Below are positions 15,791-24,539 of a stretch of DNA of 64,000 nucleotides, piece after piece. The notes below the pieces were generated by a model. It did no database searches. It worked only from the letters and a program-made list of their open reading frames with translations, and was not told the origin of the DNA. How positions within the stretch are numbered: position 1 is the first letter of the stretch; each line of letters begins with the position of its first letter. Both the position numbers and the translations under genes were made by a program. This DNA comes from Shewanella aquimarina (lineage in GTDB: Bacteria; Pseudomonadota; Gammaproteobacteria; Enterobacterales; Shewanellaceae): NCBI RefSeq assembly GCF_023349185.1, contig NZ_JAKIKY010000004.1, positions 186,001 through 250,000 of the forward strand. Direction: 5' to 3'.

Positions 15791-17494
15791 CTACTGGTTT
15801 GGCTCTTTTTCGGGAGGGAAAACTAAGGTGACCGTGGTCCCGCCCTGTTCGTTGCTGCTGAAGTCTACCACACCCGAGAGGCGACTTGCGCGTTCATGCA
15901 TGATTCCTATGCCAAAATGTTGGTCTCTTTCCTTGAGCTTCTCCAGACCTACGCCATCGTCACTGATGCTGATCTTCACATTGTTCCCGCTACGGGTGCA
16001 GCAGATATGAATATGATTCGCCTGGGCATGCTTGATGGCGTTGAGGGTCGCCTCCCGGGTGAGCTGCAGCACGTGAATATGCTGATGGGCTCCCAGCAGC
16101 TGGATCGGCAGTTTATCTTCTAGGGTGATCTCGGCGGTGGTTTGCCCCCTGAGTTGGTCCAGCATCATCTCGATGGCGTGATTCAGGTTGGGGTCCTTAA
16201 TGGTCAGGCGGAAGGTGGATAGCAGTTCTCGCAGCTGAACATAGGCGGTGTTAACCCCTTCGTTGATCTCCTGGAGTTGTTCCTCCACCTGAGGGCTGCG
16301 GCACTGGCTATCGAGTCCCTTGGAGAGCAGGTTGACCTGAATCTTAAGAAACGACAGCAGCTGGCCCAGGGAGTCGTGTAGCTCACGGGCGATTACGCCG
16401 CGCTCTTCCATCAGTGCCAGCTGTTGGCGCTGCTCGCCGGCGTTATAGATGACGATAGAGCGGGCCAACATGATGGCGAAGTTCTCAAACAGGGGGTGAT
16501 TGATCTCGCCCAGGGAGGTGACCTCGAGATAGCCCAGCTCATTGTCGGCAAACTTCAGCGGGAAGCGTGTCTGGCTCAGGGAGGCTATCGGCCAGCCGCC
16601 ATCGGCATCTATGTAGAGCTTCTCCTTGTCGTCCTGGGCGATCACTAGCCTGAGGAAGCTATGGGGTTCATGGGCCCTGAGTTGATTCAGTGCCTGCTTC
16701 AACGTGCTGATCTCCAGCTTGCCCGAATGCAGCATCACCAGGTTGTCATAGAGCAGCTTCAACTCGTTGTTGGCGCGGGTGAGGGCGAAGGTCTTCTCTT
16801 TAACCTGATTTTCCAGGTTGTTATACAGGGTCGACAGCTCCCTGGCGCTGGTGGCCAGGGCGTTGCTCAGCGAGCTGAGCTCAACATATTCACTGTCTGG
16901 CATGGTGACATCGAACTCGCCTTTAGAGATGGTGTTGGCTGACTCCATCAACTGATTGAGCGGCTTGACCACCTTGCGCTTGGTAAAGCGCACGGCGAAG
17001 AAGGCAATCAACAGCATCAGCCCCAGGCCGCTGATCTGGCTGGCGGCCAGCAGCTTAAGCTTGAAGGCGGCGAATTCTTCAGTCTCCAGCACGAAGAGAT
17101 CTATGGTGTCGACGAAATCCTTGAGGGCGGAGACATAGAGGCGGGAGTTCTCCTCTTCGATATATTGCTTCATTACCTGCCATTTCTCGATAACCAGCAG
17201 ATATTGGGAGGCGAGATCGTCCGGCGTCATCCAGTCGAGTGAGCGTTTCAGGGCATCCGAGTGGAGTGTGGCCTCAAATTCCTTAATTTTCTCGTCGGCT
17301 TCTTCGCTGCCCGAGTTGGCATAGAACATCAGGCGGTAACTTTGCATACGCAGAGAGCCGGAGGCGTTGATGGCTCTGGCATCTCCCAGGCTATAAGCCA
17401 AATTAGCTATGGCGAAGGTGGCAAGTCCAGTGGAAAGTAAAATTAAGGCCAGCATTAACCTTAAGATGGTGGAGGTAAGACTACCTTTCTTCAT
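15791..17494 (-). CDS. narQ: Nitrate/nitrite sensor histidine kinase NarQ
   Basis: The 567-residue membrane kinase has TM1 (about 9-31), a periplasmic sensor with the P-box region (residues 35-55, DARAINASGSLRMQSYRL, which binds nitrate/nitrite), TM2 (about 150-170), HAMP, a GAF-like linker, the HisKA_3 dimerisation box (ARELHDSLGQ) and an HATPase domain (ISDDGVGL, GIGIMHERA). NarQ senses nitrate and nitrite and phosphorylates NarP. It is divergent from nrfA, with a 248-base regulatory region between them. Confidence 0.93.
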   Translation of the reverse strand: MKKGSLTSTILRLMLALILLSTGLATFAIANLAYSLGDARAINASGSLRMQSYRLMFYANSGSEEADEKIKEFEATLHSDALKRSLDWMTPDDLASQYLLVIEKWQVMKQYIEEENSRLYVSALKDFVDTIDLFVLETEEFAAFKLKLLAASQISGLGLMLLIAFFAVRFTKRKVVKPLNQLMESANTISKGEFDVTMPDSEYVELSSLSNALATSARELSTLYNNLENQVKEKTFALTRANNELKLLYDNLVMLHSGKLEISTLKQALNQLRAHEPHSFLRLVIAQDDKEKLYIDADGGWPIASLSQTRFPLKFADNELGYLEVTSLGEINHPLFENFAIMLARSIVIYNAGEQRQQLALMEERGVIARELHDSLGQLLSFLKIQVNLLSKGLDSQCRSPQVEEQLQEINEGVNTAYVQLRELLSTFRLTIKDPNLNHAIEMMLDQLRGQTTAEITLEDKLPIQLLGAHQHIHVLQLTREATLNAIKHAQANHIHICCTRSGNNVKISISDDGVGLEKLKERDQHFGIGIMHERASRLSGVVDFSSNEQGGTTVTLVFPPEKEPNQ

Positions 17495-17612
17495 GTATTA
17501 GAACTCATTAAATAATAGGGAAAAATCGGAAATTTGGACTATCATACTTGTTTAGCAATCGCTGATAAAATTAACAATGTGGTAAAAATGTGACCAACAA
17601 CACATTCACATT

Positions 17613-17626
17613 ATGATCTGCCTCAA
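17613..17626. promoter_or_regulatory. Candidate Fnr/EtrA site upstream of nrfA
   Basis: ATGAT-CTGC-CTCAA matches the Fnr consensus TTGAT-N4-ATCAA at 8 of 10 fixed positions. It lies 117 bases before the nrfA start. EtrA is the Shewanella Fnr homologue. Binding is inferred. Confidence 0.5.
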
Positions 17627-17639
17627 GTTTTAACCCGGA

Positions 17640-17655
17640 TACCCCATAAGGGGTA
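17640..17655. promoter_or_regulatory. NarP-type 7-2-7 operator upstream of nrfA
   Basis: TACCCCA-TA-AGGGGTA is two inverted heptamers separated by two bases, the arrangement bound by NarP (TACYYMT consensus). The right half fits the consensus fully, the left half differs at the last base. It lies 87 bases before the nrfA ATG and in the same region as the narQ promoter. Confidence 0.72.
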
Positions 17656-17742
17656 TATTTTTAACGGGGTTAAGGGACTAACTTTGGCCCTGGAGATGTT
17701 GTGGTTTTAAAGACTACTATAAAAAAGTAACACGGAGATGAG

Positions 17743-19143
17743 ATGGTGAGAACATTAACAACAAAAACCTTTGCACTGAGTGCTTTGGTCGCCGCTGGCC
17801 TGATGGCTACCGGCGTTATGGCAAGCGACAAGACCGAGCCACGCAATGAAGTCTACAAAGACAAGTTTTCAAAGCAGTACAACAGCTGGCATGACACTGC
17901 CGAAAGCAAAGAAGTTGTCGATATGCTTGAAGAGGTTCCTAGCCTAGTCGTATTGTGGGCAGGTTATGGTTTCGCGAAAGATTACAATGCGCCACGTGGT
18001 CATATGTATGCGGTAACCGACGTACGCAATACTCTGCGTACCGGTGCGCCTAAGTCTGCCGACGATGGTCCAATGCCGATGGCATGTTGGTCTTGTAAGA
18101 GCCCAGACGTACCGCGCGTTATCGAAGAGCAGGGCGAAGATGGCTACTTCACTGGTAAGTGGTACAAAGGCGGCGCCGAAATCGTTAACACTATCGGTTG
18201 TTCAGACTGTCACGAGAAAGGCTCTTCTAAGCTACGCATGTCACGTCCATTCGCCGAGCGCGCAATGGCTACACTAGGCACACCGTTTGACAAGGCTTCT
18301 AAGAAAGACAAGCAGTCTATGGTTTGTGGCCAGTGTCACGTAGAGTACTACTTCGAGAAGACCAAAGATCGTAAGGGCTTCGTGAAATTCCCATGGGATA
18401 TGGGTACAACTGTTGAGCAGATGGAAGTCTACTACGACAACATGGAGTTCAAAGACTGGACACATGCTGTTTCTAAGACGCCTATGCTGAAAGCACAGCA
18501 CCCAGGTTATGAAACTTGGCAGCTGGGTGTGCATGGTAAGAACAATGTGACCTGTACCGACTGTCACATGCCTAAGGTGAAGAATGCTGAAGGCCGTAAG
18601 TTTACAGACCATAAGGTAGGTAATCCATTCGATCGCTTCGAAGAGACTTGTGCGACTTGTCATACTCAAAGCAAAGAGTTCATGGTTAACCTAACTAAAG
18701 AACGTAAAGCGAAAGTTGCTGACCTTAAAGCACGAGCTGAATCTCAGTTAGTTAAGGCGCACTTCGAAGCTAAAGCTGCTTGGGATGCCGGTGCAACCGA
18801 AGCTGAAATGAAGCCTATCTTAATGGATATCCGTCATTCACAATGGCGCTGGGACTATGCAACTGCCTCTCACGGTGTTGCGGCTCACGCGGCTGATGAA
18901 GCACTGCGTATTTTAGGTACCTCAGTAGATAAGGCTGGTGATGCTCGCGTTAAGCTTGCTCAGCTGCTAGCGAAGAAAGGTGTTAAGCAACCTATCGCCT
19001 TCCCTGATGTCTCTACCAAGGCTAAGGCACAAGCTGCGCTGGGTATGGATATGAAGAAGTTGAATGGCGACAAGGAAGAGTTCAAGAAGACTGTACTTCC
19101 TAAGTGGGATGCCGAAGCTAAGAAGCGCGAAGCAACTTACTAA
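17743..19143 (+). CDS. nrfA: Ammonia-forming cytochrome c nitrite reductase NrfA
   Basis: The 466-residue periplasmic enzyme has a signal peptide ending at VMAS and five heme-binding motifs: the catalytic CWSCK (about residue 117, lysine-ligated heme) and four CXXCH motifs, CSDCH, CGQCH, CTDCH and CATCH. This is the complete NrfA pattern. It reduces nitrite to ammonium with six electrons, which in Shewanella come from CymA and the quinol pool. No nrfBCD or nrfH follows, consistent with that genus. Regulation by NarQ-NarP and Fnr/EtrA is suggested by sites upstream. A terminator closes the gene. Confidence 0.95.
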   Translation: MVRTLTTKTFALSALVAAGLMATGVMASDKTEPRNEVYKDKFSKQYNSWHDTAESKEVVDMLEEVPSLVVLWAGYGFAKDYNAPRGHMYAVTDVRNTLRTGAPKSADDGPMPMACWSCKSPDVPRVIEEQGEDGYFTGKWYKGGAEIVNTIGCSDCHEKGSSKLRMSRPFAERAMATLGTPFDKASKKDKQSMVCGQCHVEYYFEKTKDRKGFVKFPWDMGTTVEQMEVYYDNMEFKDWTHAVSKTPMLKAQHPGYETWQLGVHGKNNVTCTDCHMPKVKNAEGRKFTDHKVGNPFDRFEETCATCHTQSKEFMVNLTKERKAKVADLKARAESQLVKAHFEAKAAWDAGATEAEMKPILMDIRHSQWRWDYATASHGVAAHAADEALRILGTSVDKAGDARVKLAQLLAKKGVKQPIAFPDVSTKAKAQAALGMDMKKLNGDKEEFKKTVLPKWDAEAKKREATY

Positions 19144-19162
19144 TTTCTCCCCCCTGCATAGT

Positions 19163-19190
19163 AAAAGCCCCGGTTATCCGGGGCTTTTTT
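19163..19190. terminator. Terminator between nrfA and the isochorismatase gene
   Basis: AAAAGCCCCGG pairs with CCGGGGCTTTT over TTAT, with a T-run; the mirrored A-run allows use from both strands. Confidence 0.92.
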
Positions 19191-19200
19191 ATGTCTGATC

Positions 19201-19743
19201 TTATTTAATCATCTTCAATAAGGCCTTGAACCTGTCGCCGCAGGCCTCAGCCTGTAGCTCGAACAGCAAAGATTCACTGTTGGTCAGCAAGGCGCCGTGC
19301 TGGGTCATCATCTCACAGCCTAACTGCTTATTGGCTTTGGTTCGCGAGGAGACGGCGTCGGTCACCAAGTGCACCTCGTACTCATTGTCCAGCAGATCCC
19401 GGCAGGTCTGATAGACGCAGATGTGGGTCTCTATGCCGGCGAGCAGCACCTTGGGTCTGTCATACTGGCGCAGTGCCTGTCTGAAGGGCTCGGCCTGCCA
19501 GGCGCTAAAAGTTGCCTTGGCGATAGGCTGATAGTGAGGCGCAAGTAGCTCAGCTAACACCGGGCTGGTGGCGCCTAGCTTATCTGGGAGTTGTTCGAGC
19601 CAGATGACAGGGATCTCAAACAGCTCGGCCGCCTTTATCAGTGTGGTGAGCCGGGTTTCCAGTTCCTCAGCCTGGTGCATCAGGGTGGCTAGCTTTCCCT
19701 GAACATCGACGATGATGAGTACACATTCCTGTGGTTTTAACAT
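19201..19743 (-). CDS. Isochorismatase-like hydrolase
   Basis: The 180-residue protein is a cysteine hydrolase of the isochorismatase superfamily. The likely catalytic triad is Asp in LIIVDVQGKLA (about residue 13), Lys in AKATFSAW and Cys in GIETHICVYQTC (about 109). The substrate is unknown; YcaC-like members are common in Shewanella. GAGGAG precedes the ATG at 19743, so this start is preferred to the in-frame ATG at 19773. Confidence 0.83.
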   Translation of the reverse strand: MLKPQECVLIIVDVQGKLATLMHQAEELETRLTTLIKAAELFEIPVIWLEQLPDKLGATSPVLAELLAPHYQPIAKATFSAWQAEPFRQALRQYDRPKVLLAGIETHICVYQTCRDLLDNEYEVHLVTDAVSSRTKANKQLGCEMMTQHGALLTNSESLLFELQAEACGDRFKALLKMIK

Positions 19744-19823
19744 GGGGCGCTCCTCAATGGGTGGTGACTCCATGATACCCAGATAATCCCCTCTACCAAT
19801 CCGTCATAAGTCGAATAGTTGGC

Positions 19824-19870
19824 TGCGCTATTTCTGTGCAGCCAATGCATAGCCGCACCTATTTGGTGCA
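19824..19870. promoter_or_regulatory. Two NtrC-like enhancer sites upstream of glnK
   Basis: Site 1 (19824-19840) reads TGCGCT-ATTTC-TGTGCA; site 2 (19854-19870) reads CGCACC-TATTT-GGTGCA, one mismatch from TGCACC-N5-GGTGCA. Their centres are 30 bases apart, about three helical turns. Both lie about 130-170 bases before glnK. Confidence 0.65.
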
Positions 19871-19933
19871 TTTATATTCACCCCTAAGTGAGCCTGTGTT
19901 GCTAAGCTTATGAATGTTAAGGGTTTGTAATGT

Positions 19934-19949
19934 TGGCCTGATGATTGAA
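19934..19949 (+). promoter_or_regulatory. Possible sigma-54 promoter of glnK-amtB
   Basis: TGGCCTG-ATGA-TTGAA resembles TGGCACG-N4-TTGCA but lacks the C of the -12 GC. It lies 46 bases before the glnK start, downstream of the NtrC-like sites. The match is incomplete. Confidence 0.35.
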
Positions 19950-19977
19950 TTGCCTTTGGCATCAGCAAGAATACTAA

Positions 19978-20334
<357 letters not shown>

Positions 20335-20347
20335 GGGGGAAATTCCA

Positions 20348-21598
20348 ATGGAAGAGTTAGTAAAATTAGGTGCGACAGTATCTGAGTTGAGGTTTGCGCT
20401 CGACACCTTTTATTTCTTGATCTCAGGCGCGCTGGTGATGTGGATGGCGGCGGGCTTTGCCATGTTGGAAGCGGGCCTGGTGCGCTCTAAGAATACCACA
20501 GAGATCTTAACCAAGAACGTCTGTCTCTACTCTATCGCCTGTATCATGTATCTGGTGGTGGGTTACAACATCATGTATGTGGATAACGCCGAGGGGGGCT
20601 GGTTGCCATCGTTCGCCAGTCTCATCGGTGCTCAGGCAAGTGACGCCGACCACGCGCTGGAATCGGATTTCTTCTTCCAGGTGGTGTTTGTGGCAACCGC
20701 TATGTCTATCGTCTCTGGCGCCGTTGCCGAGCGTATGAAGCTGTGGGCCTTCCTGATCTTCTCCGTGGTAATGACTGGTGTTATCTATCCTGTCGAAGGC
20801 TACTGGACCTGGGGCGGCGGTTTCCTTTCCGAGGCTGGGTTTGTCGACTTCGCCGGTAGTGGCATAGTACACATGGCGGGCGCGGCTGCGGCTATCTCGG
20901 GCGTCTTGTTACTCGGCGCTCGTAAGGGTAAGTATGGCCCTAACGGTCAGGTGAATCCTATCCCAGGTTCTAACCTGCCGATGGCAACCTTAGGTATGTT
21001 TATTCTGTGGATGGGTTGGTTCGGCTTTAACGGTGGCTCTCAGCTGCTGGTGTCTGACGCCGAAAATGCCTCGGCGGTGGCGAAGATCTTCGTTAACACC
21101 AACTCAGCTGCCGCCTTCGGCGCCGTTTCAGCCCTGGTAGTCTGTAAGATGGTATGGGGTAAGGCGGACTTGACCATGATCTTAAACGGCGCCTTGGCGG
21201 GCCTGGTGGCGATCACCGCAGATCCTTTGTCGCCTTCGCTGCCTCTGGCCGGGGTTATCGGCCTGGTAGCCGGTGGTCTGGTGGTCTTCTCTATCGTGAT
21301 GTTCGATAGAATCAAGATTGACGATCCTGTTGGCGCGATTTCGGTGCACGGTGTTGCCGGTCTGTTTGGCCTGGTGTTAGTGCCACTATCAAATGCCGAT
21401 GCGACGCTATTGGGTCAGCTTTATGGCGCGGCTGTTATCTTCGCCTGGGTGTTCTCGGCTTCCTTTGCGGCCTGGTATCTACTCAAGGTCACCATGGGTA
21501 TCCGTGTCTCTGAAGAGGAAGAGTACAACGGCATGGACGCATCGGACTGTGGTATCGATGCCTATCCTGAGTTTGTGTCGCTCAAGAGCGCCAGCTGA
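20348..21598 (+). CDS. amtB: Ammonium transporter AmtB
   Basis: The 416-residue protein has about eleven transmembrane helices. The twin histidines of the pore appear in SGIVHMAGA (about residue 175) and AISVHGVAG (about 330), and FNGGSQL is a family marker. It admits ammonium/ammonia through the inner membrane and is gated by GlnK, encoded just upstream. The first residues show no separate cleaved signal peptide. A terminator follows the stop. Confidence 0.94.
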   Translation: MEELVKLGATVSELRFALDTFYFLISGALVMWMAAGFAMLEAGLVRSKNTTEILTKNVCLYSIACIMYLVVGYNIMYVDNAEGGWLPSFASLIGAQASDADHALESDFFFQVVFVATAMSIVSGAVAERMKLWAFLIFSVVMTGVIYPVEGYWTWGGGFLSEAGFVDFAGSGIVHMAGAAAAISGVLLLGARKGKYGPNGQVNPIPGSNLPMATLGMFILWMGWFGFNGGSQLLVSDAENASAVAKIFVNTNSAAAFGAVSALVVCKMVWGKADLTMILNGALAGLVAITADPLSPSLPLAGVIGLVAGGLVVFSIVMFDRIKIDDPVGAISVHGVAGLFGLVLVPLSNADATLLGQLYGAAVIFAWVFSASFAAWYLLKVTMGIRVSEEEEYNGMDASDCGIDAYPEFVSLKSAS

Positions 21599-21624
21599 TA
21601 CTCCTCTAGACTAGATAGTCTGAT

Positions 21625-21664
21625 AAACAGGGTCCCTGCCTCATGGTGCGGACCCTGTTTTTTG
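21625..21664 (+). terminator. Terminator after amtB
   Basis: AAACAGGGTCC (21625-21635) pairs with GGACCCTGTTT (21650-21660), then T-run. Confidence 0.88.
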
Positions 21665-21703
21665 TATTATGCTATCGACAGGGATGGTGTGAGGAGCGTT
21701 AAC

Positions 21704-22030
21704 ATGAAGCAGTCTCTCTGGGTATTGGTTTTGATGATGATGTCGGCTCAGCTGCAGGCGGGCCAGGTGGTGGTGCGTAAGTCGAGTGAGCCTTTCGATG
21801 CCTTTGCCGTGCGAGATAAGGTGCAGCAGGATTTCGCGTGGCGAGAATCTTTGCGTATGCAGCAACAGATCAATATATTGCAGAGTCTCCCCCTGGGCTG
21901 TGTGATGTTTAAGCTGCCCTATGCCTACTATCGTTGTGGCGCGAATTTCTATCGTCCCTATCAGTATCGAGACGAGGGCAAGGCCACTAGGCAGCTCTAT
22001 ATTCAGGTCGATCCGCCAGTTGCTCAGTGA
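21704..22030 (+). CDS. Small secreted hypothetical protein
   Basis: The 108-residue protein has a signal peptide (MKQSLWVLVLMMMSAQLQAG), then a charged, unrecognised mature part with two cysteines (in LPLGCVMFK and YYRCGANF) that could form a disulfide. The sequence FYRPYQYRDEG suggests a small periplasmic or surface protein. GAGGAG precedes the ATG. No family was recognised. Confidence 0.7.
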   Translation: MKQSLWVLVLMMMSAQLQAGQVVVRKSSEPFDAFAVRDKVQQDFAWRESLRMQQQINILQSLPLGCVMFKLPYAYYRCGANFYRPYQYRDEGKATRQLYIQVDPPVAQ

Positions 22031-22122
22031 TTGTTAATATTTTGTAACGCTTTGCGTGGGGCAAAATGAAAAAGCCTACTTTATGATAGATCTTACGGTG
22101 CCCTCATCAGCGTAGGTTTAAT

Positions 22123-23304
22123 ATGAAAAGGCTATTTGAGTATAGGCGCGCTATGTTGCTGTTATTCTTCATAGTGAGCGGTTGTGCCAGCGGCCCGGGT
22201 AAGGAAACCCTCGCTAATATAGATCAATACTTTGCCGACGAAGAATTCACGGCGGTAGCGGTTCAAGTCACCCCAGATAAGCTGTTTGCATTGCCCACAC
22301 AGGTGACTGTGGATCTGCGGCAAGATTATAAGCGTAGCCGAATGGCAAGGGATTATATTGCCGCTAACTTGTGGTTGGCTAATTACATCAACGCCGATAA
22401 AGGTGGCTTCAAGTACCGAGATAATCTGACCAAGATCCCCGCCGATACCTTTGACGCCCGGGCCGGTAACTGCCTGTCGCTGGTGCTGCTGAGTGCCTCG
22501 CTGGCCGATGCCTTAGGGGTTGATGTCGAGTTTCAAGAGGTCGAGGTTCCGCCCGTGTGGGATAAGGCAGGTGATTTCTATCTGGTGAATGGTCACATCA
22601 ATCTGCGGCTTATTCCACGAGAGACGAGTGATACCTTCCTTGCCGACAAGAATGCGCTGCAGATCGATTTTCTGCCCGAACGTACCATGCGTGGCTACGC
22701 TAAGCGGCGTATTGCTAGAACTACCGTCATGGCGATGTTCTATAACAATGTCGCGGCGGAGTCGCTGGTGGAGGGACGTTACGATCAGGCCTATGCCTAC
22801 CTGAAACAGAGCCTCATGTTGAAGGCCGACTTTATACCCGCCTTGAATACTCTGGCAATTCTCTACCGCTACAAGGGGTTGGATGATAGGGCGGAGACCC
22901 TCTATAAGCTGGCGTTATCCCAAGACAGTGAGGATATGAATGCCCTGTTTAATTACAGTGTGCTGCTGGCCAGCCAAGACAGATTAGAGGAGTGGACTGA
23001 GGTACATAAGACCCTGGAACTGGTCAGGATCCGTAATCCCTATTATTACTATGACATGGCGCAGCAGGCCTACTCAGAGCACGAGTACCAGACAGCGCTG
23101 GCCTGGTACAAACGCGCGGTGGAGAAGGCTGACTATCGCCATGAGTTTTACTTCGGTCTCTCCAGAGCCTATTGGGCCACGGGGGATGAGCGCAGGGCTA
23201 AGCTGAATATGCAAAAGGCCTTGTCCTTATCTGTGGATGAATATAACCAGCGACGCTATCAGGCCAAGTTGCAGGCGATGCAGTCGCATCAAGGTATTCA
23301 TTAA
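22123..23304 (+). CDS. Lipoprotein with transglutaminase-like domain and TPR repeats
   Basis: The 393-residue protein starts with a lipobox signal (IVSGC, Cys21). Residues 70-190 look like a transglutaminase-like fold: Cys117 in RAGNCLSLVLL, His158 in VNGHINLRL and Asp182 in IDFLPE would form the triad. From about 205 to 390 there are TPR repeats (LNTLAILYRYKGLDDRAETLYKLAL is one). The combination suggests a periplasm-facing protein-binding or protein-processing lipoprotein. It has no obvious operon partner. Function unknown; the triad is inferred from spacing and local motif only. Confidence 0.8.
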   Translation: MKRLFEYRRAMLLLFFIVSGCASGPGKETLANIDQYFADEEFTAVAVQVTPDKLFALPTQVTVDLRQDYKRSRMARDYIAANLWLANYINADKGGFKYRDNLTKIPADTFDARAGNCLSLVLLSASLADALGVDVEFQEVEVPPVWDKAGDFYLVNGHINLRLIPRETSDTFLADKNALQIDFLPERTMRGYAKRRIARTTVMAMFYNNVAAESLVEGRYDQAYAYLKQSLMLKADFIPALNTLAILYRYKGLDDRAETLYKLALSQDSEDMNALFNYSVLLASQDRLEEWTEVHKTLELVRIRNPYYYYDMAQQAYSEHEYQTALAWYKRAVEKADYRHEFYFGLSRAYWATGDERRAKLNMQKALSLSVDEYNQRRYQAKLQAMQSHQGIH

Positions 23305-23433
23305 ACCGGTATTTATTAATTAAGGCATATATTCACTAAGGTATTCATAAATAAGGCGCCTGTGAGAGGCGTCTTTCATGTCACGCCTGTCTCGGTTGAA
23401 TGACGCGATTTGAATCGCCAGCGTATACCAACA

Positions 23434-24201
23434 CTATTTTAGCTCTACAGGCATCTTCTCATGCTCTGGCGCTGAGTCGATGCTTTGGCTTTTTTCCTCA
23501 GCTTCCTCTCTGTCCAGCTGGGCGATACCCAAGTCTATCTTTTCTGCAATGGCTTGGCTGTGACAGGCTATCTTGCGTGGTGCCGGCGCAAACAGGGGAT
23601 GGCGAACCGTTGCCTGAAGGGTGTCGACTCTAAACTTGAGCTGTTCGCGGTAATATTCAAATATGCGCCCTTCCAAGATAATGGCTTCGACCCTTCCAGA
23701 AAACAGCATCATCACCTGGCTTTTCTGGCTGTTGGATTCGCCATATTGCGGGTTATTGAGTGCCATCTGGTAGAAGTCTTTACCTAAATATTGCGTCGCG
23801 TTCTGAAATCCCATGACAGAGATCGCCGCCAGGTCGGAGACTGAGTCGATGAGCAGTTTATTGCTGGCCAGAGTAAACACGCTGTTTTGATAACTGATAA
23901 GACTGCGGGTGTAGTAGAGGCCCGCTAGGTTCTCGGGGGCATTGATGAGGCAATCGACATTGCCACTGGCGACCTGGCGGAACGCTCTCTTATTGGGGGA
24001 TAGATGAATGTGCCCGATCGATAACGATTGCCTGGCTAACACCGCCGTGAGACGCTCATATTGAATCCCGCTCTGACCGTTGGCAAAGAAATAGGGGGGA
24101 ATGGTATTGCTGACCGCAAAGGTGATCTCTGTGTTTGCAGCATGTGCCAGAAGCGGATTTGAAAAAAGTATAAAACCAGATGCCAACAACAATTTTCTCA
24201 T
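23434..24201 (-). CDS. Periplasmic solute-binding protein, family 3-like
   Basis: The 255-residue protein has a signal peptide (LLLASGFILFSNPLLAHA) and a periplasmic binding fold of the SBP_bac_3 type (ITFAVSNTIPPYFFANGQSG, then VMMLFSGRVEAIILEG). Many Shewanella genomes carry orphan proteins like this, without a transporter permease nearby; that is also the case here. Ligand unknown, possibly an amino acid. Confidence 0.78.
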   Translation of the reverse strand: MRKLLLASGFILFSNPLLAHAANTEITFAVSNTIPPYFFANGQSGIQYERLTAVLARQSLSIGHIHLSPNKRAFRQVASGNVDCLINAPENLAGLYYTRSLISYQNSVFTLASNKLLIDSVSDLAAISVMGFQNATQYLGKDFYQMALNNPQYGESNSQKSQVMMLFSGRVEAIILEGRIFEYYREQLKFRVDTLQATVRHPLFAPAPRKIACHSQAIAEKIDLGIAQLDREEAEEKSQSIDSAPEHEKMPVELK

Positions 24202-24539
24202 CGGGGCGATGGTTACCTCAACAGGGGCCGTAGCGCCATCTCGAGAGCCTCGGTATCACTCTCTTATGACCATTAATAATCTACTATAGATAGGCTTCTA
24301 GCCGGTTTCCAGACAAATGTTAACAATTTGTTTTATCTCAATCCGTTTATATCGCAGGCTTAGGTGGGGAAGTTTTAAATAAAAATAATAATTTAATCTT
24401 ATATAACAATTGGTTATTTTTATATTTTTAATTTTATTAATGTTTGGTTGCAATAGTGGAGGATACTGGATAAATTGAAATCAGTAGTGCAATAGAGAGA
24501 CCCTTATTTAATCCAGAGCCGGAGTGGAAAATAAATATC
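24202..24539. other. AT-rich promoter region upstream of aroG
   Basis: No gene is seen in these 338 bases between two divergent genes. An inverted repeat, ACAAAT-GTTAACA-ATTTGT, lies at 24313-24331. The stretch 24380-24450 is very AT-rich and probably holds the aroG promoter. No TyrR box (TGTAAA-N6-TTTACA) was found. Confidence 0.5.

Noticed and set aside
17581..17612. TGTGA ... TCACA pair upstream of nrfA as a CRP site
   Set aside because: The half sites TGTGA (17589) and TCACA (17606) are 12 bases apart rather than the required 6, so a standard CRP dimer would not fit.
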